A stretch of DNA of 23,735 nt, taken from NCBI GenBank assembly GCA_041672465.1, contig JBAYZO010000024.1, positions 1 to 23,735 of the forward strand, read 5' to 3'. The position numbers and the translations under genes were made by a program. This stretch comes from UBA1206 sp041672465. GTDB lineage: Bacteria; Bacillota; Clostridia; Oscillospirales; CAG-382. Positions 16,611 through 23,364 of the stretch are shown one piece after another. Every line of letters begins with the position of its first letter. The first letter of the stretch is position 1. A model generated the notes under the pieces. It was given only the letters and a program-made list of their open reading frames with translations. It made no database searches and was not told where the DNA came from.

Positions 16611-16664
16611 CCGTTTTAATGATATATTCTTATTTTAGAAATTATTTATTCATATATTATTTTT

Positions 16665-17978
16665 TTATGGGTAAATTTTAACAAAGATATTAATTCCGGC
16701 GGACTTTGAATAACAGGCGATAACCCCGCCAGAGCAGTCGGATACATAGTCGAAAACGGGTTTCAGCGCGAAGTCCCCCGAAGTGTCTATCACGCCGTAG
16801 CCGCCCCCCCTGACCTTAACCGCCGCTAACCCCTCAAGGAAGGGCCGTGCCTCCTCAAATACGGGGTCGGTAATCCAGTTGAGCCTGTTTGTCATATAGC
16901 CGTACTCGCCCGTGATTTTTGACTTTACAAGAAGAATTCCGTCGGAATAGCTGACAAGCGAAAAGTCGTCGAGGAGCGGGAGAATACTGCCGTCGCGGTC
17001 GATGAGTACCTCGTCATAGCCAAGGTCGGGTCTTTTTACCCGCGCTCTTGTGTAGCCGTCGTCATAATAAAAGAAGCCGATCGAAAACAGCCCTCTTTCC
17101 CCGGGCGGGTAAAACCCGGTGGCGACAAGGTTCCCCCCCGAAGTGTAGAAAAAATCGGAATACACCTCAAGCGTCGGAATGCCGTTCCGGTTGCGGATCG
17201 CCACTCCCCTCCCCCCGCCGAAAGCAAAGGTTTCAACGCAGTAATTGGCGTATACAAGCGAGTTTCCGTAATAGCCGTATTTTTGGTTTTCGGGGTAGGT
17301 TTTGTTATACATTCGCTTTATATTGCCGTCCTGAATCCCCAAATAAACGGGAACGTCAAAGTCAAGCTTCCGCCCGTCCGTGTTGGGGGAAAAAGCCGCT
17401 TCGCGGACGTTCAGGCTGCTGTCGAGATAATAATAGGCGCTCCCCTTTTTAAAAAGCGGGTTGCCCGCCAAGTCCCTGTCCCCCGCGAACTCATAGTCCG
17501 AAAGCCTTTCGGTCACGTCGACGAGCATAGAGGTAAAAATCTTCTCGCCGGCGAACACAAAGCCCATTCTGACTTGTATCTCGGCAGCGTTTTGAGTCTG
17601 CGAAAAAGGGTTGTTCCCAAACAGCACAAGTTTTTGCCCGGCTTTGTCAAACCTGTCTTCAGATACTTTCATAACCCCGCCGGGGATGATTTTATCAAAT
17701 TCGCCGAGATAAGCCGACATATCAAACCCGGGCGGGGTAACGCCGCTGTTTTCGCCCGAAGTCTCGCCGCTCTCGGAGCCGGGGTTTTCGCTTTGGTCTT
17801 GCCCGGGAGAGGTTTCCTCTACGATGCTGTAATCCTGTTCGGCTTTTGACAAAAACGGGAGAGTTCGGGTGGAGGCAAAATAAACAAGCGCCCCGGCAGC
17901 CGCGGCAAGCGTCGCCGCCATAAACAGTTGCCTCAGCGCTCTAAATAACACACTCAGTCGGTTAGTTTTTTTTGCCAT
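16665..17978 (-). CDS. membrane-anchored WG-repeat protein of unknown function
   Basis: The 437-residue protein starts with a basic cytoplasmic stub (KKTNRLSVLFRALRQ) and a single hydrophobic segment at about residues 18-36, which reads as a membrane anchor without a lipobox. A Ser/Glu/Gly/Pro-rich linker follows (about 50-83). The remainder is beta-rich. The C-terminal part resembles WG repeats: GEYGYMTNRLNWITDPVFEEARPF then GYGVIDTSGDFALKPVFDYV, and an earlier, weaker set near GYDEVLIDRDGSILP. The bulk should be outside the cell. WG-repeat proteins are common in Firmicutes and mostly uncharacterised, so no function is offered. AAAGGCGG precedes the ATG by about 11 bases. It stands alone between rpsO and the glycogen operon. 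Confidence 0.8.
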   Translation of the reverse strand: MAKKTNRLSVLFRALRQLFMAATLAAAAGALVYFASTRTLPFLSKAEQDYSIVEETSPGQDQSENPGSESGETSGENSGVTPPGFDMSAYLGEFDKIIPGGVMKVSEDRFDKAGQKLVLFGNNPFSQTQNAAEIQVRMGFVFAGEKIFTSMLVDVTERLSDYEFAGDRDLAGNPLFKKGSAYYYLDSSLNVREAAFSPNTDGRKLDFDVPVYLGIQDGNIKRMYNKTYPENQKYGYYGNSLVYANYCVETFAFGGGRGVAIRNRNGIPTLEVYSDFFYTSGGNLVATGFYPPGERGLFSIGFFYYDDGYTRARVKRPDLGYDEVLIDRDGSILPLLDDFSLVSYSDGILLVKSKITGEYGYMTNRLNWITDPVFEEARPFLEGLAAVKVRGGGYGVIDTSGDFALKPVFDYVSDCSGGVIACYSKSAGINIFVKIYP

Positions 17979-18017
17979 ATAAATAAAAACCGCCTTTTTT
18001 GTTTCTGGAAATTATGA

Positions 18018-18056
18018 TAACATTTATAAAATTTTTTATCTATGGTATAAATGTTA
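18018..18056. promoter_or_regulatory. perfect 11-bp inverted repeat between WG gene and rpsO
   Basis: TAACATTTATA (18018-18028) and TATAAATGTTA (18046-18056) are exact inverted copies separated by 17 bases. The element lies 40-78 bases upstream of the WG-repeat gene and about 33 bases before the rpsO -35 box. It could be an operator for a dimeric regulator or a cruciform-prone AT dyad. Confidence 0.4.
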
Positions 18057-18088
18057 ACAAAAACAGTAAAATAAATTATGAAAAACGC

Positions 18089-18117
18089 TTTACAAACCCC
18101 GCCTTTTGTGTTAAGAT
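18089..18117 (+). promoter_or_regulatory. sigma-A promoter of rpsO
   Basis: TTTACA (18089-18094), exactly 17 bases, then TAAGAT (18112-18117); 5 of 6 and 4 of 6 matches to consensus. Transcription would start near 18124, giving a leader of about 150 bases. Confidence 0.7.
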
Positions 18118-18123
18118 GATTAG

Positions 18124-18275
18124 GCGTCAAAAGTATGCGAAATTTACCCGAAACAAAGCGTTGTTCGGGTAAAAGTCAAAAAAGCGGCTTAAAACGCAGG
18201 GTTTCGCTCGGTCTCGCGGTCCTCCGCCGCCGGCTTGGTGAAAACCGTATTTTATAAAAAAGGAGGATAAACACA
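18124..18275 (+). promoter_or_regulatory. structured rpsO leader, candidate S15 autoregulatory element
   Basis: A strong hairpin lies at 18143-18173: TTTACCCGAA pairs with TTCGGGTAAA, and CAA with TTG after a one-base bulge, leaving an AGCG loop. Further on, GGTTT (18200-18204) can pair with AAACC (18242-18246), enclosing a GCGG/CCGC hairpin (18216-18219 with 18224-18227). TCCTCC (18220-18225) is exactly complementary to GGAGGA (18262-18267), which includes the ribosome binding site. The two pairings exclude each other. Ribosomal protein S15 is known to control its own mRNA through several unrelated leader structures; whether this is one is inferred. Confidence 0.5.
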
Positions 18276-18542
18276 GTGCTGACACCCGAGATTAAAACTC
18301 AAATCATCAAAGACTACGCCATGCACGAGGGCGACACCGGTTCGCCCGAGGTTCAGATCGCTATTCTTACTTACAGGATAAACGATCTCACCGGGCATTT
18401 GAAGCGCAATCCAAAGGATAACCATTCGCGGAGAGGTCTTCTGCAAATGGTGGGTAAACGGAGAAAGTTTTTAAACTATCTAATAAAAACGGATATTAAC
18501 CGTTACCGCGCTATAATAGAACGCCTTGGTATCAGAAAATAG
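18276..18542 (+). CDS. rpsO: 30S ribosomal protein S15
   Basis: The 88-residue protein has standard S15 length. It binds the central domain of 16S rRNA and helps assemble the platform of the small subunit. The motifs GDTGSPEVQIAILTYRINDLTGHLK, HSRRGLLQMVGKRRKFLNYL and YRAIIERLGIR are the conserved rRNA-binding helices. The start is a GTG at 18276, placed nine bases after a perfect AGGAGG (18261-18266). It precedes pnp, the usual rpsO-pnp order in many bacteria. Identification is secure. Confidence 0.98.
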   Translation: MLTPEIKTQIIKDYAMHEGDTGSPEVQIAILTYRINDLTGHLKRNPKDNHSRRGLLQMVGKRRKFLNYLIKTDINRYRAIIERLGIRK

Positions 18543-18550
18543 TTGAGAAC

Positions 18551-18571
18551 GGGGCTGCCGGACGCAGCCCC
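18551..18571 (+). other. GC-rich hairpin after rpsO
   Basis: GGGGCTGC (18551-18558) pairs with GCAGCCCC (18564-18571) around CGGAC. It is followed by AAAAATTTATT rather than a T-run, so it is probably an mRNA 3'-end or processing hairpin, or a leaky terminator that allows read-through into pnp. Confidence 0.55.
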
Positions 18572-18591
18572 AAAAATTTATTCAGGTAAGG

Positions 18592-18679
18592 CGGAGGAGT
18601 AGCAGTTTAGCAGTTAAATATCCCCCAAAGGCTTTGGTTTTTGGGTTGTATTTAAGTGTTAAACTGGCTGCTTTCTCCG
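18592..18679 (+). promoter_or_regulatory. long near-continuous stem-loop in the pnp leader
   Basis: Bases 18592-18631 fold back on 18638-18679 around a CTTTGG loop. Strong blocks include CAGTTTA with TAAACTG, TTAAATA with TATTTAA, and CCCAAA with TTTGGG. Only single bulges, one G/G mismatch and a small internal loop interrupt about 38 pairs. The ATG of pnp follows 33 bases later. In E. coli the pnp leader forms a long stem that RNase III cuts as the first step of PNPase self-repression; this stem has the right place and size for the same job, which is inference. Confidence 0.65.
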
Positions 18680-18711
18680 ATTATTATGTTAAAAAAGAAA
18701 GGAAAAACAAA

Positions 18712-20811
18712 ATGTTTGAAAATTACAGAACGTTCAAACACACGCTTGCCGGCAAAACGCTTACGATAGAAACCGGCAAAATCAGCCAGCTTTCAAACGG
18801 CTCCTGCCTTGTCAGATACGGCGACACGGTTATTTTGGCAAACGCCACCGCCTCGGCTTCGCCGAGAGACGGGATTGACTTCCTCCCGCTGTCCGTGGAT
18901 TACGAGGAAAGACTTTATTCGGTGGGGAAAATCCCAGGCAGTTTTCTTAAAAGAGAGGGCCGCCCGAGCGAAAAGGCCGTGCTTGCCAGCAGGGTTATCG
19001 ACCGCCCTTTCCGCCCGCTGTTCCCAAAAGATTTAAGAAACGACGTGGTGCTGTCGCTGACAGTGCTCTCAGTCGACCCCGACAGCTCGCCGGAAATATC
19101 CGCGATGATAGGCGCGTCGATAGCGCTTTCTATTTCCGATATCCCTTGGAACGGCCCCGTAGCCGGAGTGTTCGTGGGGTTGGTTGACGGCAAAATCGTC
19201 ATTAACCCGGACGCCAAACAGCGCCTTGAGTCTGACCTTGAGCTCACCGTCGCCGGAACGGGCGAAAAAGTGGTGATGATTGAGGCGGGCGCCAAGGAAG
19301 TCGGCGAGGACATTATGTTCGAGGCGATTTCAAAAGCCCACGAAGTCATAAAGCCGCTCATCGCCTTTATAAAATCAATTCAAGCCGAAATCGGCAAGCC
19401 CAAATTCGGCTACACCTCCTGCGCCATCGATAAAGCGATGTTTGATAAAATCGAAACCATGGTCGGCGAGGACGTCAAGTCGGCGCTTGACACCGATGAC
19501 AAAAAAGTCCGCGACGAAAAGCTTAAACCCATATATGAAAAAGTTTTTGAGTCGCTCTCGGAGGAATACCCCGAATCAAATGCCGAGATTAACGAGTGCA
19601 TGTACCAGCTCCAGAAGAAAATCGTCCGCCGCTGGCTGCGCGAGGACAGGCGGAGGGTCGACGGCAGGGCTATGGATCAGATAAGGCCGCTTGCCGCCGA
19701 AGTCGCCGTTCTCCCCCGCACCCACGGCTCGGGTATGTTCACGCGGGGTCAGACGCAGGTTCTGACCGTGGCGACGCTCGCGCCGCTCCGCGAATCCCAG
19801 CTGCTTGACGGCATAGACGAGGAAGAGACAAAGCGCTATATGCACCACTACAACATGCCTGCCTATTCGGTGGGCGAGGCAAGAACGGCGCGCTCGCCCG
19901 GAAGGCGCGAAATCGGTCACGGCGCGCTTGCCGAAAGGGCGCTTGAAGTCGTCATCCCCTCCGTGGAAGACTTCCCCTACGCCATACGCCTTGTCTCGGA
20001 AGTGGTATCCTCAAACGGCTCGACCTCGCAGGCAGCGGTGTGCGGCTCTACGCTTGCGCTCATGGACGCGGGCGTTCCCATTTCCGCCCCCGTGGCGGGG
20101 ATATCCTGCGGGCTTATAACCGACGAAAACGGCGGCTGGGCGACCATGATGGATATTCAGGGGCTGGAAGACTTTTTCGGCGATATGGACTTTAAAGTCG
20201 CCGGCACGAAAAAAGGCATAACAGCCATTCAGATGGATCTAAAAATAGACGGGCTCACCCCGGACATTATTAAAAACGCTCTTGAAGTCACCAAAAAGGG
20301 GAGACTTTATATAATTGACAACGTCATCTTGCCCTGCATTGAAAAACCAAGGGACGACGTTTCGGAATACGCCCCCAAAATGATTTCCACAAAGATTGAC
20401 CCGGAAAAAATCCGCGAGGTCATCGGCACGGGCGGCAAGGTTATTCAAAAAATCTGCGCCGATACCGGCGCCCAGATTGATATCGAGGACGACGGCAGCG
20501 TGTTTATTTCGGCTGTTGACAAGGCAAACGCCTATAAGGCGCTCGACATTATCAACGCCATCGTCATGGACCCCGAACCCGGCGCCATCTACACCGGCAA
20601 GGTCACGGGGATTATCCCCATCGGCTGTTTTGTCGAGTACGCCCCCGGCAAGGAAGGGCTTGTGCATATCTCAAAGCTCGACACGAAGCGGGTTGAAAAG
20701 GTTGAGGACGTGGTGGCTATCGGCGACACGATTAAAATTATGGTTCTCGGCGTGGACAACAAGGGGAGGATAAATCTTTCCAGAAAAGACGCGCTCGGAG
20801 TGTTTGATTAA
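18712..20811 (+). CDS. pnp: polyribonucleotide nucleotidyltransferase (PNPase)
   Basis: The 699-residue protein degrades RNA 3' to 5' using phosphate and works as a trimer. Two RNase PH domains are seen: the first with GDTVILANATAS and FLKREGRPSEKAVLASRVIDRPFRPLFP, the second with LPRTHGSGMFTRGQTQVL and GDMDFKVAGTKKGITAIQMD. A KH domain (IGTGGKVIQKICADTGAQIDIE, about 566-587) and an S1 domain (YTGKVTGIIPIGCFVEYAPG, from about 625) follow. I chose the ATG at 18712, which starts MFENYRTFKHTLAGK and has AAAGGA about nine bases upstream. The longer frame from 18634 begins inside the leader stem and is rejected. Identification is secure. Confidence 0.97.
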   Translation: MFENYRTFKHTLAGKTLTIETGKISQLSNGSCLVRYGDTVILANATASASPRDGIDFLPLSVDYEERLYSVGKIPGSFLKREGRPSEKAVLASRVIDRPFRPLFPKDLRNDVVLSLTVLSVDPDSSPEISAMIGASIALSISDIPWNGPVAGVFVGLVDGKIVINPDAKQRLESDLELTVAGTGEKVVMIEAGAKEVGEDIMFEAISKAHEVIKPLIAFIKSIQAEIGKPKFGYTSCAIDKAMFDKIETMVGEDVKSALDTDDKKVRDEKLKPIYEKVFESLSEEYPESNAEINECMYQLQKKIVRRWLREDRRRVDGRAMDQIRPLAAEVAVLPRTHGSGMFTRGQTQVLTVATLAPLRESQLLDGIDEEETKRYMHHYNMPAYSVGEARTARSPGRREIGHGALAERALEVVIPSVEDFPYAIRLVSEVVSSNGSTSQAAVCGSTLALMDAGVPISAPVAGISCGLITDENGGWATMMDIQGLEDFFGDMDFKVAGTKKGITAIQMDLKIDGLTPDIIKNALEVTKKGRLYIIDNVILPCIEKPRDDVSEYAPKMISTKIDPEKIREVIGTGGKVIQKICADTGAQIDIEDDGSVFISAVDKANAYKALDIINAIVMDPEPGAIYTGKVTGIIPIGCFVEYAPGKEGLVHISKLDTKRVEKVEDVVAIGDTIKIMVLGVDNKGRINLSRKDALGVFD

Positions 20812-20851
20812 TAACCTCTTACCGATAACAAAAAAACAATATCTAAAATAT

Positions 20852-20880
20852 CCCCGGCGCTTTGGCGCCGGGGTGTTTTT
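20852..20880 (+). terminator. strong intrinsic terminator after pnp
   Basis: CCCCGGCGC (20852-20860) pairs perfectly with GCGCCGGGG (20865-20873) around TTTG, followed by TGTTTTT. It separates pnp from the spoIIA operon. Confidence 0.93.
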
Positions 20881-20948
20881 ATGCAATGGGGAAAAGCTTT
20901 TTAAATAAACCCGCTTTGCGAAATAATTGAAACGCCGCCGACCCCATT

Positions 20949-20981
20949 GTGACAAAAACCCCCAAAGCCTTGTTATATAAT
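20949..20981 (+). promoter_or_regulatory. possible promoter region of the spoIIA operon
   Basis: TATAAT occurs at 20976-20981, and TGTTATATA (20971-20979) could be an extended -10. The nearest -35-like GTGACA (20949-20954) is 19-21 bases away, which is too far for a good sigma-A site, and the start would be very near the ribosome binding site. In Bacillus this operon uses sigma-H, but no clear sigma-H site was seen here. Confidence 0.25.
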
Positions 20982-21003
20982 TGCCGTAAAGGAGTGAAAA
21001 ACT

Positions 21004-21327
21004 ATGGATTACAGCCTTGAAACCACAAACGGAGTAATGGTTATAAAGCTTTACGGGGAGATGGATCACCACTCCGCGAAATCCGCCAGAGAGGAAATCG
21101 ATTCGGCGATTGCCCTTGAAAGCCCGATGATTCTTCGGCTTGACCTGTCGTCGCTTTCCTTTTGCGATTCGTCGGGGCTTGGCTTTATTATGGGGAGATA
21201 CCGCAGAATGGAGGAGATTGGCGGCACGCTGACGCTTGTCGACCCCGCCATGCCCATAATGCGGATACTCCGGCTTTCCGGACTTGACAAGCTTATACGG
21301 ACAGAAACAAGCAAAGGAGTGAAATAG
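21004..21327 (+). CDS. spoIIAA: anti-sigma F factor antagonist SpoIIAA
   Basis: The 107-residue STAS-domain protein frees sigma-F by binding SpoIIAB in the forespore. Its activity is set by phosphorylation of the serine in LSFCDSSGLGFIMGRYR; the DSSGLG motif is intact, with the phosphorylated Ser as one of the pair near residue 58. The N terminus VMVIKLYGEMDHHSA matches SpoIIAA. AAAGGAG lies nine bases before the ATG. The stop is one base before spoIIAB. Identification is secure from the sequence and the operon. Confidence 0.95.
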   Translation: MDYSLETTNGVMVIKLYGEMDHHSAKSAREEIDSAIALESPMILRLDLSSLSFCDSSGLGFIMGRYRRMEEIGGTLTLVDPAMPIMRILRLSGLDKLIRTETSKGVK

Positions 21328-21328
21328 C

Positions 21329-21775
21329 ATGAGAAAAAAGCCACAAAACCGCTTTAAATGCGCCTTCCCGGCGAAATCCGTCAACGAGGGGTTCGCGCGG
21401 TACATAACGGCGGCGTTTGTCTCACAGCTCGACCTTAGGGTGAGCGACGTTTCCGACCTTAAAACGGCGGTTAGCGAGGCGGTCACAAACGCCGTCGTCC
21501 ACGGTTACAGGGAAAGCGGCGACCCCCGCGACAATATGGTTTTCCTGTCGGGCGATTATTTTGCCGACGGCAAGATTATCATAACCGTAAAAGACAAAGG
21601 CTGCGGCATTGAAAACGTGGCGCAGGCGATGGAGCCGCTCTATACCACCGCCGCCGAGGAAGAGAGATCAGGCATGGGGTTTACCATTATGGAAACCCTC
21701 ACCGACGAGATGCGCGTGGTGTCAAAGCCGGGCAAGGGGACGACGGTTCGGCTTATTAAAAAAGTTAAAATGTGA
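21329..21775 (+). CDS. spoIIAB: anti-sigma F factor / serine kinase SpoIIAB
   Basis: The 148-residue GHKL ATPase binds and inhibits sigma-F and phosphorylates SpoIIAA. The N-box EAVTNAVVHGY, the G1 box DKGCGI and the G2 region SGMGFTIMETLTDE are intact, and the end GKGTTVRLIKK is typical. AAAGGAG at 21313-21319 inside the spoIIAA end serves as ribosome binding site. The stop TGA touches the sigF start, so the three proteins should be made in fixed ratio. Confidence 0.95.
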   Translation: MRKKPQNRFKCAFPAKSVNEGFARYITAAFVSQLDLRVSDVSDLKTAVSEAVTNAVVHGYRESGDPRDNMVFLSGDYFADGKIIITVKDKGCGIENVAQAMEPLYTTAAEEERSGMGFTIMETLTDEMRVVSKPGKGTTVRLIKKVKM

Positions 21776-22479
21776 TGTTTGAGGAAATTAACGCCTCCGA
21801 CCTGCTGGAGCGGGCGAGGGGCGGCGAAAAGCCCGCCTTTGACAAAGTGGTGCTTGCGAACATGGGGCTGGTCAAAGCCATAGCGCGGCATTTCGCCGAC
21901 CGCGGCACCGACTTTGAGGATTTGGTTCAGATAGGCTCGATCGGGCTTATGAAGGCGGTAAAAAACTTCGACCCCGAAAAAGGGACGAGGTTTTCAACCT
22001 ACGCGGTGCCGCTTATAACGGGGGAAATAAAAAGGCATCTCCGCGACGACGGGATAATAAAAATCTCCCGCCAGCTAAAGCGGGAGGCGAGCCTTGTCGC
22101 GAAAACGCGGAGAGACTATATGGCAAAAAACGGGGAAGAGCCGCGGCTGGGCGTTATTTCGGCTTTGACCGGGCTTTCCGAACAGGAAGTGGCAAGGGCG
22201 TGCGAGGCGACCTGCCCCATGCTTCTCTTATCCGGCCCCGACGAGGAACACCCGCTTGAGGGGGTGCTCGGGGAAGACAATATCGCCTTGTCGGTTGAAA
22301 AAATCTCCCTCCGCCAAGCGTTGGGAATCCTTGAACGCCTTGAGAGGGAGCTTATAATAAACCGCTATTTTCTCGGCAAATCCCAAAAAGAGACGGGCGA
22401 GGTTCTCGGCATGACGCAGGTGATGGTTTCAAGAAAAGAAAAAAAGATAATTGAAAAAATAAGAAACGAAATGCTTTGA
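21775..22479 (+). CDS. sigF: RNA polymerase sporulation sigma factor SigF
   Basis: The protein of 234 residues from the ATG at 21775 is the first forespore-specific sigma factor. Region 2 shows DFEDLVQIGSIGLMKAVKNFD and TRFSTYAVPLITGEIKRHLRD. Region 3 shows ISRQLKRE and a short linker, and region 4 ends with LGKSQKETGEVLGMTQVMVSRKEKK. The ATG shares its A with the spoIIAB TGA; a GTG one codon earlier (21772) is an alternative with a GTGA overlap. No separate ribosome binding site is obvious, which fits coupled translation. The gene ends six bases from a convergent gene with no visible terminator. Confidence 0.95.
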   Translation: MFEEINASDLLERARGGEKPAFDKVVLANMGLVKAIARHFADRGTDFEDLVQIGSIGLMKAVKNFDPEKGTRFSTYAVPLITGEIKRHLRDDGIIKISRQLKREASLVAKTRRDYMAKNGEEPRLGVISALTGLSEQEVARACEATCPMLLLSGPDEEHPLEGVLGEDNIALSVEKISLRQALGILERLERELIINRYFLGKSQKETGEVLGMTQVMVSRKEKKIIEKIRNEML

Positions 22480-22485
22480 CGCAGA

Positions 22486-23364
22486 CTAAAACTCAATAAC
22501 CCCGCGGCTAAGCCCCAAGCGGTCGATAAGGCGCTCGGCCTTTTCCCGCCCGTCAATGGGCCCCCAGCCGCCGCTTATCATATGCGCGTCGCCGGTGGCG
22601 CAAAACTTTACTCCAAGCTCGCCCGCGCGGACAAGCACTTTTTCATTCACAACGTCTTCTCCGTAAAGTTCCCATAAAACCCCCGCTTCCGCCGCCGTTT
22701 TCATAAGGGGTTCCAAAAGCTCCACGCATTTGTCAAACCCCAAAGAATCGACGTCGCAGAGGTAGGTTCGGAGGGGGAGCATTCCGTCCGCCATATGGGC
22801 GAGAGTTTTTATTTTGGGGAATCGCCTTATGGCGTTTATGTAGCCGTTCGCAAGCCCGGTTATAAGCCTTTCCGGCCCCGCGTCGTTTACTTTGTCGATC
22901 CACTTTTGCCTTTGTTCCCTGCCGTAAATGTTGTCAAAGCCCGGGCAGGCGGCAAGGTTCGGGTAGAGGTAAAAATCCATGTCAAAGCCGTCCAAGTCAA
23001 TCATATAGTGAACCGACAGCGCGCACATATCTATTTTCTCCTGCTCGGAAGCCGGGATATTAATGTCGCCGCTTTCGTTTTTCAGCTCGGTTTCCACCCC
23101 GGAGCGGATTTTTAGCTTTTCGGGTTTATATTCCGAATATTCCTTAAGATATCTATTCCAGTCGTCTTCTTTTATTCTGTGCCAGTAGACCCAGTCGTCC
23201 TTTCCGTTCGGGAGCGTAGATGAGTAGTGCTTTAGCACGGCTATTTCGTCAAGCCCGATTTTGCGGCAGGCGACCTCAATGGCGGGGAAGGTCATTTCTG
23301 CCCGCGCGCAGGCGTCGAGATAATAATGGATATGGTAGTCTTTTGTCTTACGGTTAAAGCTCAT
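22486..23364 (-). CDS. PHP-domain metallohydrolase (histidinol-phosphatase-like)
   Basis: The 292-residue protein has the metal-binding pattern of the PHP fold: HIH at residues 11-13, GVETEL with E91/E93, a His at 119 in ALSVHY, and DAH at 259-261 in CATGDAHM. This resembles HisK-type histidinol phosphatases and related phosphoesterases, but no his genes are nearby and the substrate is unknown. The ATG at 23364 is chosen because AAAGGAGG lies about ten bases upstream; a longer frame reaching 23478 overlaps the upstream gene in a different frame. The first 11 bases overlap the end of the TtcA-like gene, and its stop is six bases from the sigF stop. Confidence 0.82.
   Translation of the reverse strand: MSFNRKTKDYHIHYYLDACARAEMTFPAIEVACRKIGLDEIAVLKHYSSTLPNGKDDWVYWHRIKEDDWNRYLKEYSEYKPEKLKIRSGVETELKNESGDINIPASEQEKIDMCALSVHYMIDLDGFDMDFYLYPNLAACPGFDNIYGREQRQKWIDKVNDAGPERLITGLANGYINAIRRFPKIKTLAHMADGMLPLRTYLCDVDSLGFDKCVELLEPLMKTAAEAGVLWELYGEDVVNEKVLVRAGELGVKFCATGDAHMISGGWGPIDGREKAERLIDRLGLSRGVIEF

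Larger units (their letters stand above)
16522..16664. other. AT-rich region between WG-repeat gene and the 117-bp repeats
   Basis: This stretch has no gene. It contains the probable terminator of the WG-repeat gene and a possible promoter for the glycogen operon, described separately. The remainder is plain AT-rich DNA. Confidence 0.5.

Noticed and set aside
18634..18711. Upstream in-frame start for pnp
   Set aside because: It begins inside the leader stem-loop and adds 26 residues absent from PNPase; the ATG at 18712 has a good ribosome binding site.
20881..20990. Sigma-H promoter upstream of spoIIAA
   Set aside because: Only a partial -35-like GGGGAAAA and a GAAAT about 25 bases away were found; spacing and sequence do not fit the sigma-H consensus.
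20671..21486. 271-residue - strand ORF
   Set aside because: It lies antisense to the end of pnp, a strong terminator, spoIIAA and part of spoIIAB, and its translation matches nothing recognisable.
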